From Microbacterium testaceum (GTDB lineage Bacteria > Actinomycetota > Actinomycetes > Actinomycetales > Microbacteriaceae), in the NCBI RefSeq assembly GCF_001476655.1, contig NZ_LDRT01000012.1, positions 1 through 64,000 of the forward strand: a stretch of 64,000 nucleotides of DNA, written 5' to 3'. Both the position numbers and the translations under genes were made by a program. The notes under the pieces were generated by a model, which was not told where the DNA came from, made no database searches, and saw only the letters and a list, made by a program, of their open reading frames with translations. This document shows positions 54,002-63,092 of this stretch, piece by piece (positions within the stretch are counted from its first letter, which is position 1; each line of letters begins with the position of its first letter).

Positions 54002-54829
54002 TCAGATCGCACGGGGCGGCTCACCTCCGCGCTCCGGTCGGAAAGCGGCGTGCTTGTCGGCGAACTGCCACACGTCATGAACCAGTCGCTCAGGGGTCTC
54101 GAGTTGAGGGAGATGCCCGGCGGTGTCGATGACGTCGAGTTCGGCATCCGCAATGGCGGTGCTGTACGCGCGGCCGTGGCTGAGGGGAACGATGCCGTCG
54201 GCCGCACCCCAGACGACGAGGACGGGGACGGCGATCTGCGGCAGGCGCGCCAACAGGGTGGGGTCGCCCATCGCCCGGCCGGCGACGGCGAGCATCGTGG
54301 CCCGGTTGCCGGCCATGTTCTGGGTGGCCGCCGCGGGGAGGGTGTCGAGGTCGATGCGGAAGTGGTCGGGTTCGTAGTAGCTGTAGTTCTCGACCTCGTG
54401 CCAGGCGAGGCTGAAGAAGTCCCGCATGGGGCCGACGTCGTTGGTGAGGCCGACAGCGTCGACGAGGATCACGCTGGTCACCCGAGGGCTGGCCGCCAAG
54501 GCCATCTCTGCGGCCGTCCACCCGCCGATGGAGTTCCCGACGATGGTGACGTCGTGCAGATCCAGGGCATCCAGCAGGGCGAGATGCGTGGCCGCGAGGT
54601 CCTTGATCGTGGCGAGCTCGGTCGGTCGAGGCGTGCCGTCGAAGCCGGGGTTGGTGGGGCTGACGACCCGGGCGTGCCGCGTCGTGGCAAGCAGCTCCGC
54701 GAACGCCCGGACGGACTGCGACCCGGCACCGCCGTGCAAGAGGAGGAAGGGGTGCCCTTCGCCCTGGTCGGTGTAGGTGACGGGCACATCGCCGAAGGCG
54801 GTGTGCACGGTCGTCGTGGTGGCGATCAT
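54002..54829 (-). CDS. Alpha/beta hydrolase
   Basis: A 275-residue serine hydrolase. The oxyanion HGGAGS comes early (FLLLHGGAGSQSVRAF), the nucleophile is Ser in VGNSIGGW, the acid Asp in VWGAADGIVPL and the His in DTAGHLPQLETPERL. The substrate is unknown. ATG 54829 has an excellent GAGGAGGAG site. It is divergent from a MarR-type gene and is the likely target of that regulator. Confidence 0.92.
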   Translation of the reverse strand: MIATTTTVHTAFGDVPVTYTDQGEGHPFLLLHGGAGSQSVRAFAELLATTRHARVVSPTNPGFDGTPRPTELATIKDLAATHLALLDALDLHDVTIVGNSIGGWTAAEMALAASPRVTSVILVDAVGLTNDVGPMRDFFSLAWHEVENYSYYEPDHFRIDLDTLPAAATQNMAGNRATMLAVAGRAMGDPTLLARLPQIAVPVLVVWGAADGIVPLSHGRAYSTAIADAELDVIDTAGHLPQLETPERLVHDVWQFADKHAAFRPERGGEPPRAI

Positions 54830-55019
54830 CGGTCTCCTCCTCGTGCGTAACCCCATAAGCCCCGCGACCCGTTCACGGCCGCGAACGGCCGATAGGACAC
54901 GAGCATCGCCGCACTGGCGGAACCCACCGTCCGCCCCGGTCCGCGGCGCGAGGCGGCGGTGTCGGTCACAGATGCAGCGGAGACGACGGGGGACATGCCA
55001 GAGAGTGTAATACAAATAC

Positions 55020-55031
55020 ATTTATATAAAT
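55020..55031. promoter_or_regulatory. AT-rich palindrome in the hydrolase/MarR promoter region
   Basis: ATTTATATAAAT is a perfect 12-base palindrome in an AT-rich island (about 55005-55040) within otherwise GC-rich DNA. It lies between the divergent hydrolase and MarR genes, with TTGACT a few bases to its right. It is a candidate MarR operator or promoter core. Confidence 0.5.
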
Positions 55032-55116
55032 AGATTGATCTTGACTCTCCCGTTCTCGGGGTCGGCACACCCCTCTCGTCGACCGCGCGCACTGAGCCGG
55101 GCGATACTTTGGGGAG

Positions 55117-55545
55117 ATGGAGGTTGCACGACACGGCACGGCAGAGCATCTGGCGCGGGAGATCAAACGGTTGCAGTGGCGGCACCACCGCCAGCTCGAC
55201 AGTCGAATGCGCGCAATCGGATCGACGATCGTGCAGTGGGACGTGTTGCGGGCACTTGCCGCCGACCCGGATGCATCCGGGCATGACCTCGCCCTCGCAA
55301 CTTTCCAGAGCGACCAGTCACTCGGGCAGATGATCCGGCGCATGGAGGCGCGCGGTCTCATCACGCGGAGCAACCCGCAGGGGCGCCGATGGGTGCACCA
55401 GATCACCCCACGCGGTGCGGAAATCCTTGCGGCCGGACACTCCTTCGCCGCGGAGATCTTCGAGCAGACCTTCGGCATGCTCTCGGACGGACAACGCCAG
55501 CAGCTCGCCGAGCTGTTGGCGACCCTCAACGCGACGGAAGACTGA
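55117..55545 (+). CDS. MarR-family regulator
   Basis: A 142-residue winged-helix regulator. IVQWDVLRALAADPDASGHD then LALATFQSDQSLGQMIRRME is the recognition helix region, and ARGLITRSNPQGRRWVHQIT the wing. The N- and C-terminal helices form the dimer. ATG 55117 has GGGGAG next to it, closer than ideal, so GTG or a later start cannot be excluded. It is divergent from the alpha/beta hydrolase gene. Confidence 0.9.
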   Translation: MEVARHGTAEHLAREIKRLQWRHHRQLDSRMRAIGSTIVQWDVLRALAADPDASGHDLALATFQSDQSLGQMIRRMEARGLITRSNPQGRRWVHQITPRGAEILAAGHSFAAEIFEQTFGMLSDGQRQQLAELLATLNATED

Positions 55546-55597
55546 CACCCCCTCGCATCCCGCGCAGTCGGTGAGTGGGAGATGCGAGACCGCCCAC

Positions 55598-56209
55598 TCA
55601 GCGAGCCGCGCTCTCGCGACGCTCGGCGAGCGGCAGGAAGCAGTCGTCGACGATCGCACGGATCCGCTCCGAGCTCGGCGGAGTGAGATTCATGAGCAAC
55701 TCGAGCCGCACGAGAGCGAAGGGCATCTCGAGCACGACCTCGGGTACCCGCTCGAGATCGATCTCCCCCCGGGCCGCCGCGCGCTGGTAGAGCGGCCGAT
55801 CGCGGCCGGTGTCGTGAACTCCCATGAGGCGGTCGCGCACCTGGGCTGGTGTCGTCGCTCCGTCAACGGAAAGCCCCGCGTGCGCGGCGGCCATCGTGAT
55901 CGCGTAGAACTCGGCGCGCGCGGCAGCCGACGCCGTCAGCTCCGCCACGAGATCACCGCGCAGCGAGCCGGTGTCGGCGAGCGGAATAGGACTCGCGGCA
56001 CGCCGGTGCTCGATCGCCGCGACGACGAGAGCATCCTTGTTGGCCCACCGCCGGTAGAGAACGGGTTCGCTTGTGCGCGCTCGCCGCGCAATGGTGTCCA
56101 TCGTCAACCGCCCGTACCCGGCGTCCACGAGCTCATGCCACGCCGCGTCGAGGATCGCATCCTCGAGTTCTTTGCCTCGCCGACGTTGAGTGAGCTCGGA
56201 GGCGGCCAT
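55598..56209 (-). CDS. TetR-family regulator (C-terminal domain of AcrR type)
   Basis: A 203-residue repressor. The helix-turn-helix is LEDAILDAAWHELVDAGYGR followed by LTMDTIARRARTSEPVLYRR. The C-terminal helices include MPFALVRLELLMNLTPPSSE. It is divergent from an FAD monooxygenase with 83 bases between the starts; those bases contain an AAGAAAG/CTTTCTT inverted repeat, the likely operator. ATG 56209 is the first codon of the long frame. Confidence 0.9.
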   Translation of the reverse strand: MAASELTQRRRGKELEDAILDAAWHELVDAGYGRLTMDTIARRARTSEPVLYRRWANKDALVVAAIEHRRAASPIPLADTGSLRGDLVAELTASAAARAEFYAITMAAAHAGLSVDGATTPAQVRDRLMGVHDTGRDRPLYQRAAARGEIDLERVPEVVLEMPFALVRLELLMNLTPPSSERIRAIVDDCFLPLAERRESAAR

Positions 56210-56260
56210 CCTGCGAGTTTAGAAAGCTTTGACTTCCTTCTCAAGGCGGCGTACTTTGAC

Positions 56261-56280
56261 AAGAAAGGAATGTCTTTCTT
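56261..56280. promoter_or_regulatory. TetR operator candidate for the FAD monooxygenase
   Basis: AAGAAAG at 56261-56267 and CTTTCTT at 56274-56280 are perfect inverted arms around GAATGT. The site ends 12 bases before the monooxygenase start, overlapping its ribosome site region, and TTGAC lies just upstream at 56255. A weaker related AGAAAGCTTT is at 56221. Confidence 0.6.
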
Positions 56281-56292
56281 ATAGGAGAGATC

Positions 56293-57816
56293 ATGACAGA
56301 CCTCACCACCACGGTGCTCATCGTCGGGGCCGGGCCCACGGGACTCACGCTCGCCTGCCAGCTGGCGCGCCGAGGCGTGCCGTTCGAGATCATCGAGGCT
56401 GCGGAAGGGGCACGGCCCGGCTCACGGGGCAAGGGCCTTCAGCCTCGGTCTCTCGAGGTTCTCGAAGACCTCGGGATCGTTCACGAGATCCTCGCGAATG
56501 CGCAGACCATTCCGATGACCGCCGTCGCCCCCGACGGTTCCTCGGTGCGGGTCGGCGAGATACCGGCCTCGCTTCTCGACCGATCGGACATCCCCTATCC
56601 CGCGAGCGTGATCACCCCGGAGTGGCGTGTCGAGAGCGCACTCCGCACGCTCCTCGAAAAGCTCGGCGGCGCGGTGCGGTTCGGCGCGAGGCTCGATTCT
56701 TTCCTCGCCGCCCCCGGCGACATCGTCGCGACCGTCGTCAGCGAAGAGGCCTCCCACACGATCCGGGCACGCTGGCTCGTCGGTTGCGATGGCGGACACA
56801 GCGTGGTTCGCAAGGCATCCGGCATCCCGTTCGTCGGAGAGACCCGTGACGACGTTCGCATGCTGGTCGCCGATGTCACCGTCGAAGGGCTGGACCGCGA
56901 GTCGTGGCACATGTGGCGCTCCGCCGACAACATGGCCTCGCTGTGTCCGCTGCCGTCGACCGACCTCTTCCAGTTTCAGGCCGGCATCGAGCCCGGCGAA
57001 GAACCAGACCTCAGCGTCGCCCATCTCCAAGCCACGCTCGATGAGGTCTCGGGCGGCACCACGGCCCAGATCATCGATGCGCCATGGACCTCGGTCTGGC
57101 GGGCGAACATCCGGCTCGCGGAGCGCTACCGCGTGGGCAACGTCTTCCTCGCCGGCGATGCCGCACACATCCACTCTCCCGCGGGAGGTCAGGGGATGAA
57201 CACCGGCATCCAGGATGCGACGAACCTCGGCTGGAAGCTCGCGGCGGTCGCGAACGGTACCGACGAGAGCCTTCTCGCAACCTACGAAGACGAGCGCCGG
57301 CCGGTGGCAGAACACGTGCTGGAGATGTCGGACGAACGGATGGCGGCGATGATGCGCGATCGCGTCATGCCGGCCACGCGCGACCTCCGCACGATTCAGC
57401 TCGACATCGGCTACCGCGACTCCCGACTCGCCCGCGACGACCGTGGCGAGCGCGCGGCGCTTCGCGCGGGTGATCGCGCGCCGGATGCCACCGGGCTCAT
57501 GACGCACGACGGCACCCGGCATCGGCTCTTCGAGATCATGGCGGGCGGGACGTGGACGCTGCTGAACTTCGGCGACGCACCCGCGCCAGCCATCGACGGG
57601 GTGCGCGTCATCGACGCGCGCGACACGGACGGATCCCTCGCCGCCGCCTACGCGCCGTCGGAGCGCACGCTGGTGCTCATCCGTCCCGACGCGTATGTCG
57701 CGGTCATCTCCGACGCGGGGGATGCCGACGCAATCAGGGCGTACCTGCGCGACTTCCCGGCGGGCACGCTCGAGGGGAGCAAGAGCGTCGGGACCACCCA
57801 GCCCGTGAAGGAATGA
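56293..57816 (+). CDS. FAD-dependent aromatic monooxygenase (PHBH-like)
   Basis: A 507-residue class A flavin monooxygenase that hydroxylates aromatic substrates using NAD(P)H and O2. It has the GxGxxG loop VLIVGAGPTGLTLACQLARR, the DG fingerprint WLVGCDGGHSVVRKASGI and the second FAD site NVFLAGDAAHIHSPAGGQGM, then a thioredoxin-like C-terminal domain. Length and layout resemble rifampicin or polyketide hydroxylases, so a role in detoxifying a drug is possible but not shown. GGAGAG precedes ATG 56293. It is under the divergent TetR. Confidence 0.93.
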   Translation: MTDLTTTVLIVGAGPTGLTLACQLARRGVPFEIIEAAEGARPGSRGKGLQPRSLEVLEDLGIVHEILANAQTIPMTAVAPDGSSVRVGEIPASLLDRSDIPYPASVITPEWRVESALRTLLEKLGGAVRFGARLDSFLAAPGDIVATVVSEEASHTIRARWLVGCDGGHSVVRKASGIPFVGETRDDVRMLVADVTVEGLDRESWHMWRSADNMASLCPLPSTDLFQFQAGIEPGEEPDLSVAHLQATLDEVSGGTTAQIIDAPWTSVWRANIRLAERYRVGNVFLAGDAAHIHSPAGGQGMNTGIQDATNLGWKLAAVANGTDESLLATYEDERRPVAEHVLEMSDERMAAMMRDRVMPATRDLRTIQLDIGYRDSRLARDDRGERAALRAGDRAPDATGLMTHDGTRHRLFEIMAGGTWTLLNFGDAPAPAIDGVRVIDARDTDGSLAAAYAPSERTLVLIRPDAYVAVISDAGDADAIRAYLRDFPAGTLEGSKSVGTTQPVKE

Positions 57817-57835
57817 CGAGCCCGAGATCTTCCCC

Positions 57836-58996
57836 TCAGGGCGATCCCGCGGGTCGCAGGGAGCCTCCCGGAGCGAACGCCACGCCGACGAATCGGCGCG
57901 CGATGAGCTCGTGCGTCGCGGTATCGGGGTGCAGCCCATCGGGGAGTGGGAACTCCTCGGCGTCCTCGGGGCCGTAGAGATCCAACCCGCTGATGAAGTG
58001 GAGGTGGGGGTCGCCCGCGCGATCGCGGACGACCTGGGCGAGGAGATCGCGGATGACTTCGAGGGTGAGCACGCCCTCTCGCGTGCGGGTAGGGTCGCCG
58101 GTCGCCACGAAGCGGACGCGGCCCGCACGCAGCTCATCGACGTCGAACGAGCCCGGGCCGGGAGTCTCTTCATGAATACCGCAGAAGATCGGCGAGACGA
58201 GCGCGAGGGGAGTGCGCGGATGACCCTCGCGGATCGTGTCAAGGAACCCGTGTACCGCCGGGACGAAGCTGCGCGCGCGCATCGCGTCGAGGTTGACGAC
58301 GTTGATTCCGAGCTTGACGCTGATGGCATCCGCGGGCGCGTCTCGGATGACCCGGGCCATGAACGGGTCGACCACTGCGCTGCCTCCGAATCCGAGGTTG
58401 CGGAGGTTCACACCCGCTCCTCGTGCGGCCACAGCGGGCCAGATCTGGAGCGGAGTCGCCGCATTCGACCCGTGGCTGATGGAGCTGCCGTGATGGACCC
58501 ACACCGGCCGCTCATCGCGGAGCGGGTGGACGGGTGCGTCGGCGCGCAACGCGACGACGTCGACCTGCTCGTTATGCGGCAACCAGATCTCGACGTGTTT
58601 GTCTCCCGGTGCGAGCTCCTCCACCGACACCCGATCGATCTCGCCGGCGAGCGACGCAGTGCCGCCCGTCTGCATGTCGATCTCGAGGACATTGCCGTAG
58701 CGGAGGGGGTGGCTCCCGTGGAGGTCACCGTTGATGGTGACATCCACCGCGCCGCGTTCGCGGGCGAGGCCCTTGTACGCGACGCGCGTCGCCCGCAACT
58801 CCAGCTCGAGCGTCGTCGCCCGGGTGCCGAAGACAAGCCGCACGCCCGAGGGCTGAGATTCCATGAGTCGCAGCTGGCCGTCCGCCTCGCGGCTGCGGTA
58901 CGGCAGAGGCAAGCGATGAAGGCGCACAGCCCCATCCACGGTTTCGAGCTCGGCTCCGCCGTGAAAGAGGGATGCCGAGAGGGGAACGTCGATCAT
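57836..58996 (-). CDS. SGNH/GDSL hydrolase with N-terminal beta domain
   Basis: A 386-residue esterase-type protein. An N-terminal beta domain (about 1-165, PSGVRLVFGTRATTLELELR) precedes an SGNH hydrolase: HHGSSISHGSNAATP with the nucleophilic Ser, FGGSAVVDPFM, LGINVVNLDAM with Asn, and LPDGLHPDTATHELIA with the Asp/His pair. No signal peptide is present. It deacylates an unknown ester, perhaps a carbohydrate ester. Its start overlaps the TetR stop (ATGA at 58993-58996), so they form one operon. Confidence 0.88.
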   Translation of the reverse strand: MIDVPLSASLFHGGAELETVDGAVRLHRLPLPYRSREADGQLRLMESQPSGVRLVFGTRATTLELELRATRVAYKGLARERGAVDVTINGDLHGSHPLRYGNVLEIDMQTGGTASLAGEIDRVSVEELAPGDKHVEIWLPHNEQVDVVALRADAPVHPLRDERPVWVHHGSSISHGSNAATPLQIWPAVAARGAGVNLRNLGFGGSAVVDPFMARVIRDAPADAISVKLGINVVNLDAMRARSFVPAVHGFLDTIREGHPRTPLALVSPIFCGIHEETPGPGSFDVDELRAGRVRFVATGDPTRTREGVLTLEVIRDLLAQVVRDRAGDPHLHFISGLDLYGPEDAEEFPLPDGLHPDTATHELIARRFVGVAFAPGGSLRPAGSP

Positions 58997-59592
58997 GGTC
59001 TCTTCTCCTGCGCCGTCTCCGCCGCTTCACTGCCCCAGTTCTCCAAGAGGAGATGTACGCGCCCCAGCGCCGCGTCCCACGAAGCCGTCACGTCGGGCTC
59101 GCTGTGCGAGAAGGCCCCGACTTGCTCCAGGTTCACGAACCCGTTGAGGAAAGCCCCGATCAGACGGGTCGCATGGACCCGATCGGACTCCCGGATGGCG
59201 TAGCCACGAAGCACGGCGGCCATGGTGCGCCCCGACCGCGCGGCGGCATCGCTTCGAACGACGTCCTCACCGATACGTCGCTGCAACGCCTCCCAGCGTC
59301 CGGGATGCGAGAACGCGTAGCTCCGGTACGCGTCGCAAATCGCCCGAAGAGCGTCCTCTCGGCCTCTCCCCGCAATGGCGTCTCCGCTGCGGGCGTCGAG
59401 TTCTCTCAAAGCCAGGATGCTCACACCATCCCTCATGGCGGCCAGATCTTTGACGTGCCCGTACAGGCTGGGCGTCTGGACCGCGAGAGACCGCGCGACC
59501 GCCGACAGAGAGACGGATGCCAAGCCGCTTTCATCAGCGAGTTCCGCGGCGCGCTCGATCACGGCCTCGTAGGTGAGAGGTGCTCGTGGCAT
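58993..59592 (-). CDS. TetR-family regulator
   Basis: A 199-residue regulator. The helix-turn-helix is YEAVIERAAELADESGLASV then SLSAVARSLAVQTPSLYGHV; the C-terminus resembles the TetR_C_33/WHG type (RAICDAYRSYAFSHPGRWEA). It is the first gene of an operon with the SGNH hydrolase and probably represses both through two direct-repeat sites at 59600-59636, just upstream. ATG 59592 has no strong ribosome site, but GGATGGC is near. Confidence 0.9.
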   Translation of the reverse strand: MPRAPLTYEAVIERAAELADESGLASVSLSAVARSLAVQTPSLYGHVKDLAAMRDGVSILALRELDARSGDAIAGRGREDALRAICDAYRSYAFSHPGRWEALQRRIGEDVVRSDAAARSGRTMAAVLRGYAIRESDRVHATRLIGAFLNGFVNLEQVGAFSHSEPDVTASWDAALGRVHLLLENWGSEAAETAQEKRP

Positions 59593-59599
59593 GGGATGG

Positions 59600-59636
59600 C
59601 CTACATTCCATAGTTTTTCTCCTACAGTCTATAGTT
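59600..59636. promoter_or_regulatory. Twin operator sites upstream of the TetR-SGNH operon
   Basis: CCTACATTCCATAGTT at 59600-59615 and CCTACAGTCTATAGTT at 59621-59636 are direct repeats 21 bases apart, with 13 of 16 bases the same. The second contains an imperfect palindrome CTACAGTCTATAG. Two sites on the same face of the helix just before the TetR start fit autorepression. Confidence 0.65.
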
Positions 59637-59768
59637 CACATCTGCGTCCATCCGCCAGGTAGCACCCCAGGCGGTTCGTACCCGCCTATCCGCGCGCACT
59701 CACCTCACGATCGGTCGCACCCGCGGGCTCACTCCTCGGGCCAATCGGACGAGACGTCAGGCCACGAT

Positions 59769-60137
59769 CTACCGGACAGGATTCTCGATCAGATTCACCT
59801 GCGTGCCGTCGATGTCGATCAGGTTCCCGATCCGCAATCCCGACGGCTGCGTCACCACCGGATGAACGCGCGGGAACCCGACCGTCTTCTCGACGACACC
59901 CGCCGCCGTGATGCGTCGGTACAGCTCGTCGACGTCGTCGACCCGGATGCTGCACATGAACGAGCTGCTCGCGGGATCGAGGTCGGCGAAGGGGAAGAAC
60001 TCCAGCGTGAGCTCGCCGCGTCGGAGGATCAGCCAGCCCTCATCGCGGTAGTCCTGCTCGAACCCGAACCCTCGGTAAAACGCGATGGTGGCGTCGAAGT
60101 CGCGAGACGGCAGGTTCGGGACGGCGCGATCGGTCAT
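59769..60137 (-). CDS. Bleomycin-resistance-type VOC protein
   Basis: A 122-residue protein of the vicinal oxygen chelate fold: AVPNLPSRDFDATIAFYRGF at the start, ILRRGELTLEFFPF in the middle and NLIDIDGTQVNLIEN at the end match bleomycin-binding BRP/Ble proteins, which sequester the drug as dimers. Drug binding is inferred by family only. ATG 60137 is chosen; upstream codons to 60206 lack coding style. It is 43 bases downstream of dnaB on the same strand. Confidence 0.85.
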   Translation of the reverse strand: MTDRAVPNLPSRDFDATIAFYRGFGFEQDYRDEGWLILRRGELTLEFFPFADLDPASSSFMCSIRVDDVDELYRRITAAGVVEKTVGFPRVHPVVTQPSGLRIGNLIDIDGTQVNLIENPVR

Positions 60138-60180
60138 GCGGATCGAACCACGGCACCGACGCGCAGGTTGGACAATCTCG

Positions 60181-61548
60181 TCACATCCCCGGCGCCATAT
60201 CCGCAAACCGCGAGTAATGCCCCTGGAACGCCACCGTGATCGTGTCGGTCGGCCCGTTACGGTGCTTCGCGACGATCAAATCGGCCTCGCCGGCGCGCGG
60301 GGAGTCCTTCTCGTACGCGGCCTCACGGTGCAGCAGCACCACCATGTCGGCATCCTGCTCGATCGAGCCCGACTCACGCAGGTCGCTCAGGGCCGGCTTC
60401 TTGTCGGCGCGCTGCTCGGCACCACGGTTCAGCTGCGACAGGGCGATGACGGGAACCTGCAGCTCCTTCGCCATCAGCTTCAGCGCGCGCGAGAACTCGC
60501 TGACCTCCTGCTGACGCGACTCCACGCGCTTGCCGCTCGTGAGCAGCTGCAGATAGTCGATGACGACCATCTTCAGGCCCTCGCGCTGCTTCAGGCGACG
60601 GCACTTCGCGCGGATCTCGACGAGCGTCATGTTCGGGCTGTCGTCGATGTAGAGGGGCGCGTCGTTGATGCGACCACGGGTGGCGGCGACGGTCGTCCAG
60701 TCGCGGGAGTCGAGCGTTCCCTTGCGCATGCTCTGCAGCGGGATGGCGCCCTCGGCGCTCAGGAGGCGCATCGCGATCTCGGAGCGGCCCATCTCGAGCG
60801 AGAAGAAGATGCACGGGGCGTTCGACTTGATCGCGGCGGCGCGGGCGAAGTCGAGCGCGAGCGTCGACTTACCCATGGCGGGACGCGCGGCGAGCACGAT
60901 CATCTGGCCCGGGTGCAGACCGTTGGTCAGCTGGTCGAGGCCGGCGAAGCCGGTGGGGATGCCCGTCATCGAGCCGTCGCGGCCGCGAGCGGCCTCGATC
61001 TCGTCGACGGCGGCATCCACGGCCACCGTCAGGGGGATGTAGTCCTCGGCGTTGTCGTCGCCCGAGACGTTGTAGATCTCGGCCTGAGCGCTGTTGACGA
61101 GCTCGGTGGGGTCGCCCTCGCCCGAGTAGCCCATCTGCACGATGCGGGTGCCGGCCTCGACGAGACGGCGGAGCAGCGCGCGCTCGGCGACGATCGACGC
61201 GTAGTACCCGGCGTTGGCGGCCGTGGGGACGATCGAGGTGAGGGTGTGCAGGTAGTCCGGGCCCCCGGCGCGCTGGAGCTCACCGGTCTTGATGAGCTCG
61301 TCGGTCACCGTGACGACGTCGGTCGGCTCGCCGTGCGAGTACAGGGTGAGGATCGCGTCGAAGATCAACTCGTGCTTCGGCACGTAGAAGTCGGGACCAC
61401 GGAGGGTCTCGATGACATCCGCCACGGCATCTTTCGACAGGAGCATGCCCCCGAGGGCGCTCTGCTCGGCCAGCATGTCGTGCGGCGGGGTGCGCTCGGG
61501 GCGCGGTGCTTTTCCGAGACGCTCTTCGGCGATATCAGCGATCGACAC
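60181..61548 (-). CDS. dnaB: Replicative DNA helicase DnaB
   Basis: A 455-residue replicative helicase that unwinds DNA 5'-3' ahead of the replisome as a hexamer. The N-terminal primase-binding domain starts TPPHDMLAEQSALGGMLLSK. The RecA-like domain has Walker A AARPAMGKSTLA, SLEMGRSEI, Walker B MVVIDYLQLL, the arginine finger region RESGSIEQDADMV and the C-terminal KHRNGPTDTITVAFQGHYSR. No intein interrupts it. GTG 61548 is fixed by an AAGGAGAG site six bases upstream; an ATG 27 bases earlier lies before that site. Sequences like DnaA boxes lie upstream. Confidence 0.97.
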   Translation of the reverse strand: MSIADIAEERLGKAPRPERTPPHDMLAEQSALGGMLLSKDAVADVIETLRGPDFYVPKHELIFDAILTLYSHGEPTDVVTVTDELIKTGELQRAGGPDYLHTLTSIVPTAANAGYYASIVAERALLRRLVEAGTRIVQMGYSGEGDPTELVNSAQAEIYNVSGDDNAEDYIPLTVAVDAAVDEIEAARGRDGSMTGIPTGFAGLDQLTNGLHPGQMIVLAARPAMGKSTLALDFARAAAIKSNAPCIFFSLEMGRSEIAMRLLSAEGAIPLQSMRKGTLDSRDWTTVAATRGRINDAPLYIDDSPNMTLVEIRAKCRRLKQREGLKMVVIDYLQLLTSGKRVESRQQEVSEFSRALKLMAKELQVPVIALSQLNRGAEQRADKKPALSDLRESGSIEQDADMVVLLHREAAYEKDSPRAGEADLIVAKHRNGPTDTITVAFQGHYSRFADMAPGM

Positions 61549-61723
61549 AGGCTCTCCTTCTGTTCTCGGACGCACTCACCCATCGCGACACGAGAGGAGC
61601 GCGGTGACGGCCTCGAGTGCATCGAACCAGGGGGTTCCGACATCGACGCGCGCGGGGGAGGGAGGGTGTGCCCGAGGGGCTGCACCCACGTTAAGGACGG
61701 GGCCCTCCCCACGCAAATGAGCC

Positions 61724-61853
61724 TGTGGATAACTCTGTGGAGAGATTGCGAGAAACGCCGCCCAGGCTGTGCACAACCTCTGTGGACAACTTGGGGTCAA
61801 ATGTGGAAAGTCTCCGTCCAGGATGCCTCTGACCTGGGTTTTTTCTCTCCACA
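61724..61853. promoter_or_regulatory. DnaA-box cluster upstream of dnaB; otherwise gene-free gap
   Basis: The gap between dnaB and the WYL gene (61549-62100) has no gene. It contains TGTGGATAA (61724-61732), the perfect reverse of the DnaA box TTATCCACA, TGTGGACAA (61781-61789), TGTGCACAA (61768-61776), and weaker TGTGGAGAG, TGTGGAAAG and CTCTCCACA in 130 bases. DnaA could regulate dnaB here or the boxes could titrate DnaA. There is no dnaA or dnaN nearby and no long AT-rich tract, so I do not call it the origin. Confidence 0.6.
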
Positions 61854-62100
61854 GGACGTGGGGGAAAATCCGACTTGAAGTGGGAGTTGAAGGTTGCTCG
61901 ACTTGACAAGAAGGTGTGTACAACCAGGGGGATAACTTCCGCGTCGCGCTAATGGTGGGCCGCGCTCGTGTCAAGTTCACGTTCGCGTGGGCGTGTCGTC
62001 CGGACAGCGCCTCTTCACCGTCTGTTCACGCGTCACACCCGTCTCACGCGCCACCTCGGAAAACTCCCCATCGACCGCGAAAAGTGCCCCGCGGAGTCCG

Positions 62101-63072
62101 TCAGACCGACTCCGGGCGCGGTGCGTGGCGCTCGACGAGATCCTGCGCCAGTTCGCGGAGGCGCTGCCTCGCGGCATCCGGAGCGAGGACTTCGATGTGG
62201 TCTCCGAACTGCAGGAGCTGCCGAACGGCCTCGACCTCCGGATAGCCGAGCGTCACGGTGCACCAGCCCTCTCCGTCGGGAGACACGCTCTGGATGCGGG
62301 TGCCAAGGATGCGCTGAGCCAGATCGACGCGACTCGCGCGCAGCCGCGCCGTTACGATGACCTCGCCCGTCGACTCGGTGCGGGCGCTCAGGGTGGCCCA
62401 GACCGTCCGCAGGGTCTCGCCCTCGCGCAGCTCGGCGGGCGAATCGAGCACCTCGTACCCCGACAGCCTCTCGAGCGAGAAGAGGCGACCTCCGGCCTCG
62501 ACATCGGCGACGAGGTACCACCGGCCCGCCTTGGCGACGAGCCCGTACGGGTCGACCACGCGCGCCGAGGCTTCGGCATCCGCGCTCCGCCGATACGCGA
62601 TCCGCAGCCGACGACGGCGGCGCAGCGCCCAGGCGAGCTCCGCGACGTCGACCTCGGCGCGGGCCCCCGAGAGCCACGGCCTGCTGTCGACCAGGACGAT
62701 GTCGCTCAAGCGAGGTGCAGGCTGCGTGCCCGGAACCGCGGCCGCTCGCGCGGCCATCTTGCGTACGGCCGTCTGGTGCGCGGCCGTGAGACCGAGGCGA
62801 CCGAGCAGCGCGTCGTCGAGCCCGGCGACCGAGAGCGCCTCGAGCTCACCGGGATCGAGATGCGAGGCGTTCAACCGCGCCCCGGCGAGGAGCACGATGC
62901 CGCCGTTCCGTCCCCGTTCGGCATAGACCGGCACGCCCGCGGCGGACAGCGCCTCCACGTCGCGCAGGATCGTGCGGCGCGAGACCTCGAGCCGCTCGGC
63001 GAGCTCGGTCGTGGTCACGCGCTGCCGCGTCTGCAGGAGGAGCAGCAGGTGCAGCAACCGGGATGCCTTCAC
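62101..63072 (-). CDS. WYL-domain transcriptional regulator
   Basis: A 323-residue YafY-type regulator. The start KASRLLHLLLLLQTRQRVTT and TTELAERLEVSRRTILRDVE form the winged helix; the WYL domain contains VDPYGLVAKAGRWYLVADVE; a C-terminal WCX domain ends the protein. GTG 63072 is used since GAGGAG is ten bases upstream; ATG 63096 is in frame. It is divergent from a VOC gene 93 bases away, the same arrangement as at 38304/39389. Confidence 0.88.
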   Translation of the reverse strand: MKASRLLHLLLLLQTRQRVTTTELAERLEVSRRTILRDVEALSAAGVPVYAERGRNGGIVLLAGARLNASHLDPGELEALSVAGLDDALLGRLGLTAAHQTAVRKMAARAAAVPGTQPAPRLSDIVLVDSRPWLSGARAEVDVAELAWALRRRRRLRIAYRRSADAEASARVVDPYGLVAKAGRWYLVADVEAGGRLFSLERLSGYEVLDSPAELREGETLRTVWATLSARTESTGEVIVTARLRASRVDLAQRILGTRIQSVSPDGEGWCTVTLGYPEVEAVRQLLQFGDHIEVLAPDAARQRLRELAQDLVERHAPRPESV

Positions 63073-63092
63073 ACCGTCCAGTCTCCTCGAAT

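Noticed and set aside
60181-61548. Intein in dnaB
   Set aside because: Actinobacterial dnaB often carries inteins, but the Walker and C-terminal motifs here are continuous in a normal-length protein.
61724-61853. Chromosomal origin oriC
   Set aside because: Only two strong DnaA boxes, no AT-rich unwinding tract and no dnaA, dnaN or rpmH in the window; kept as a DnaA-box cluster only.
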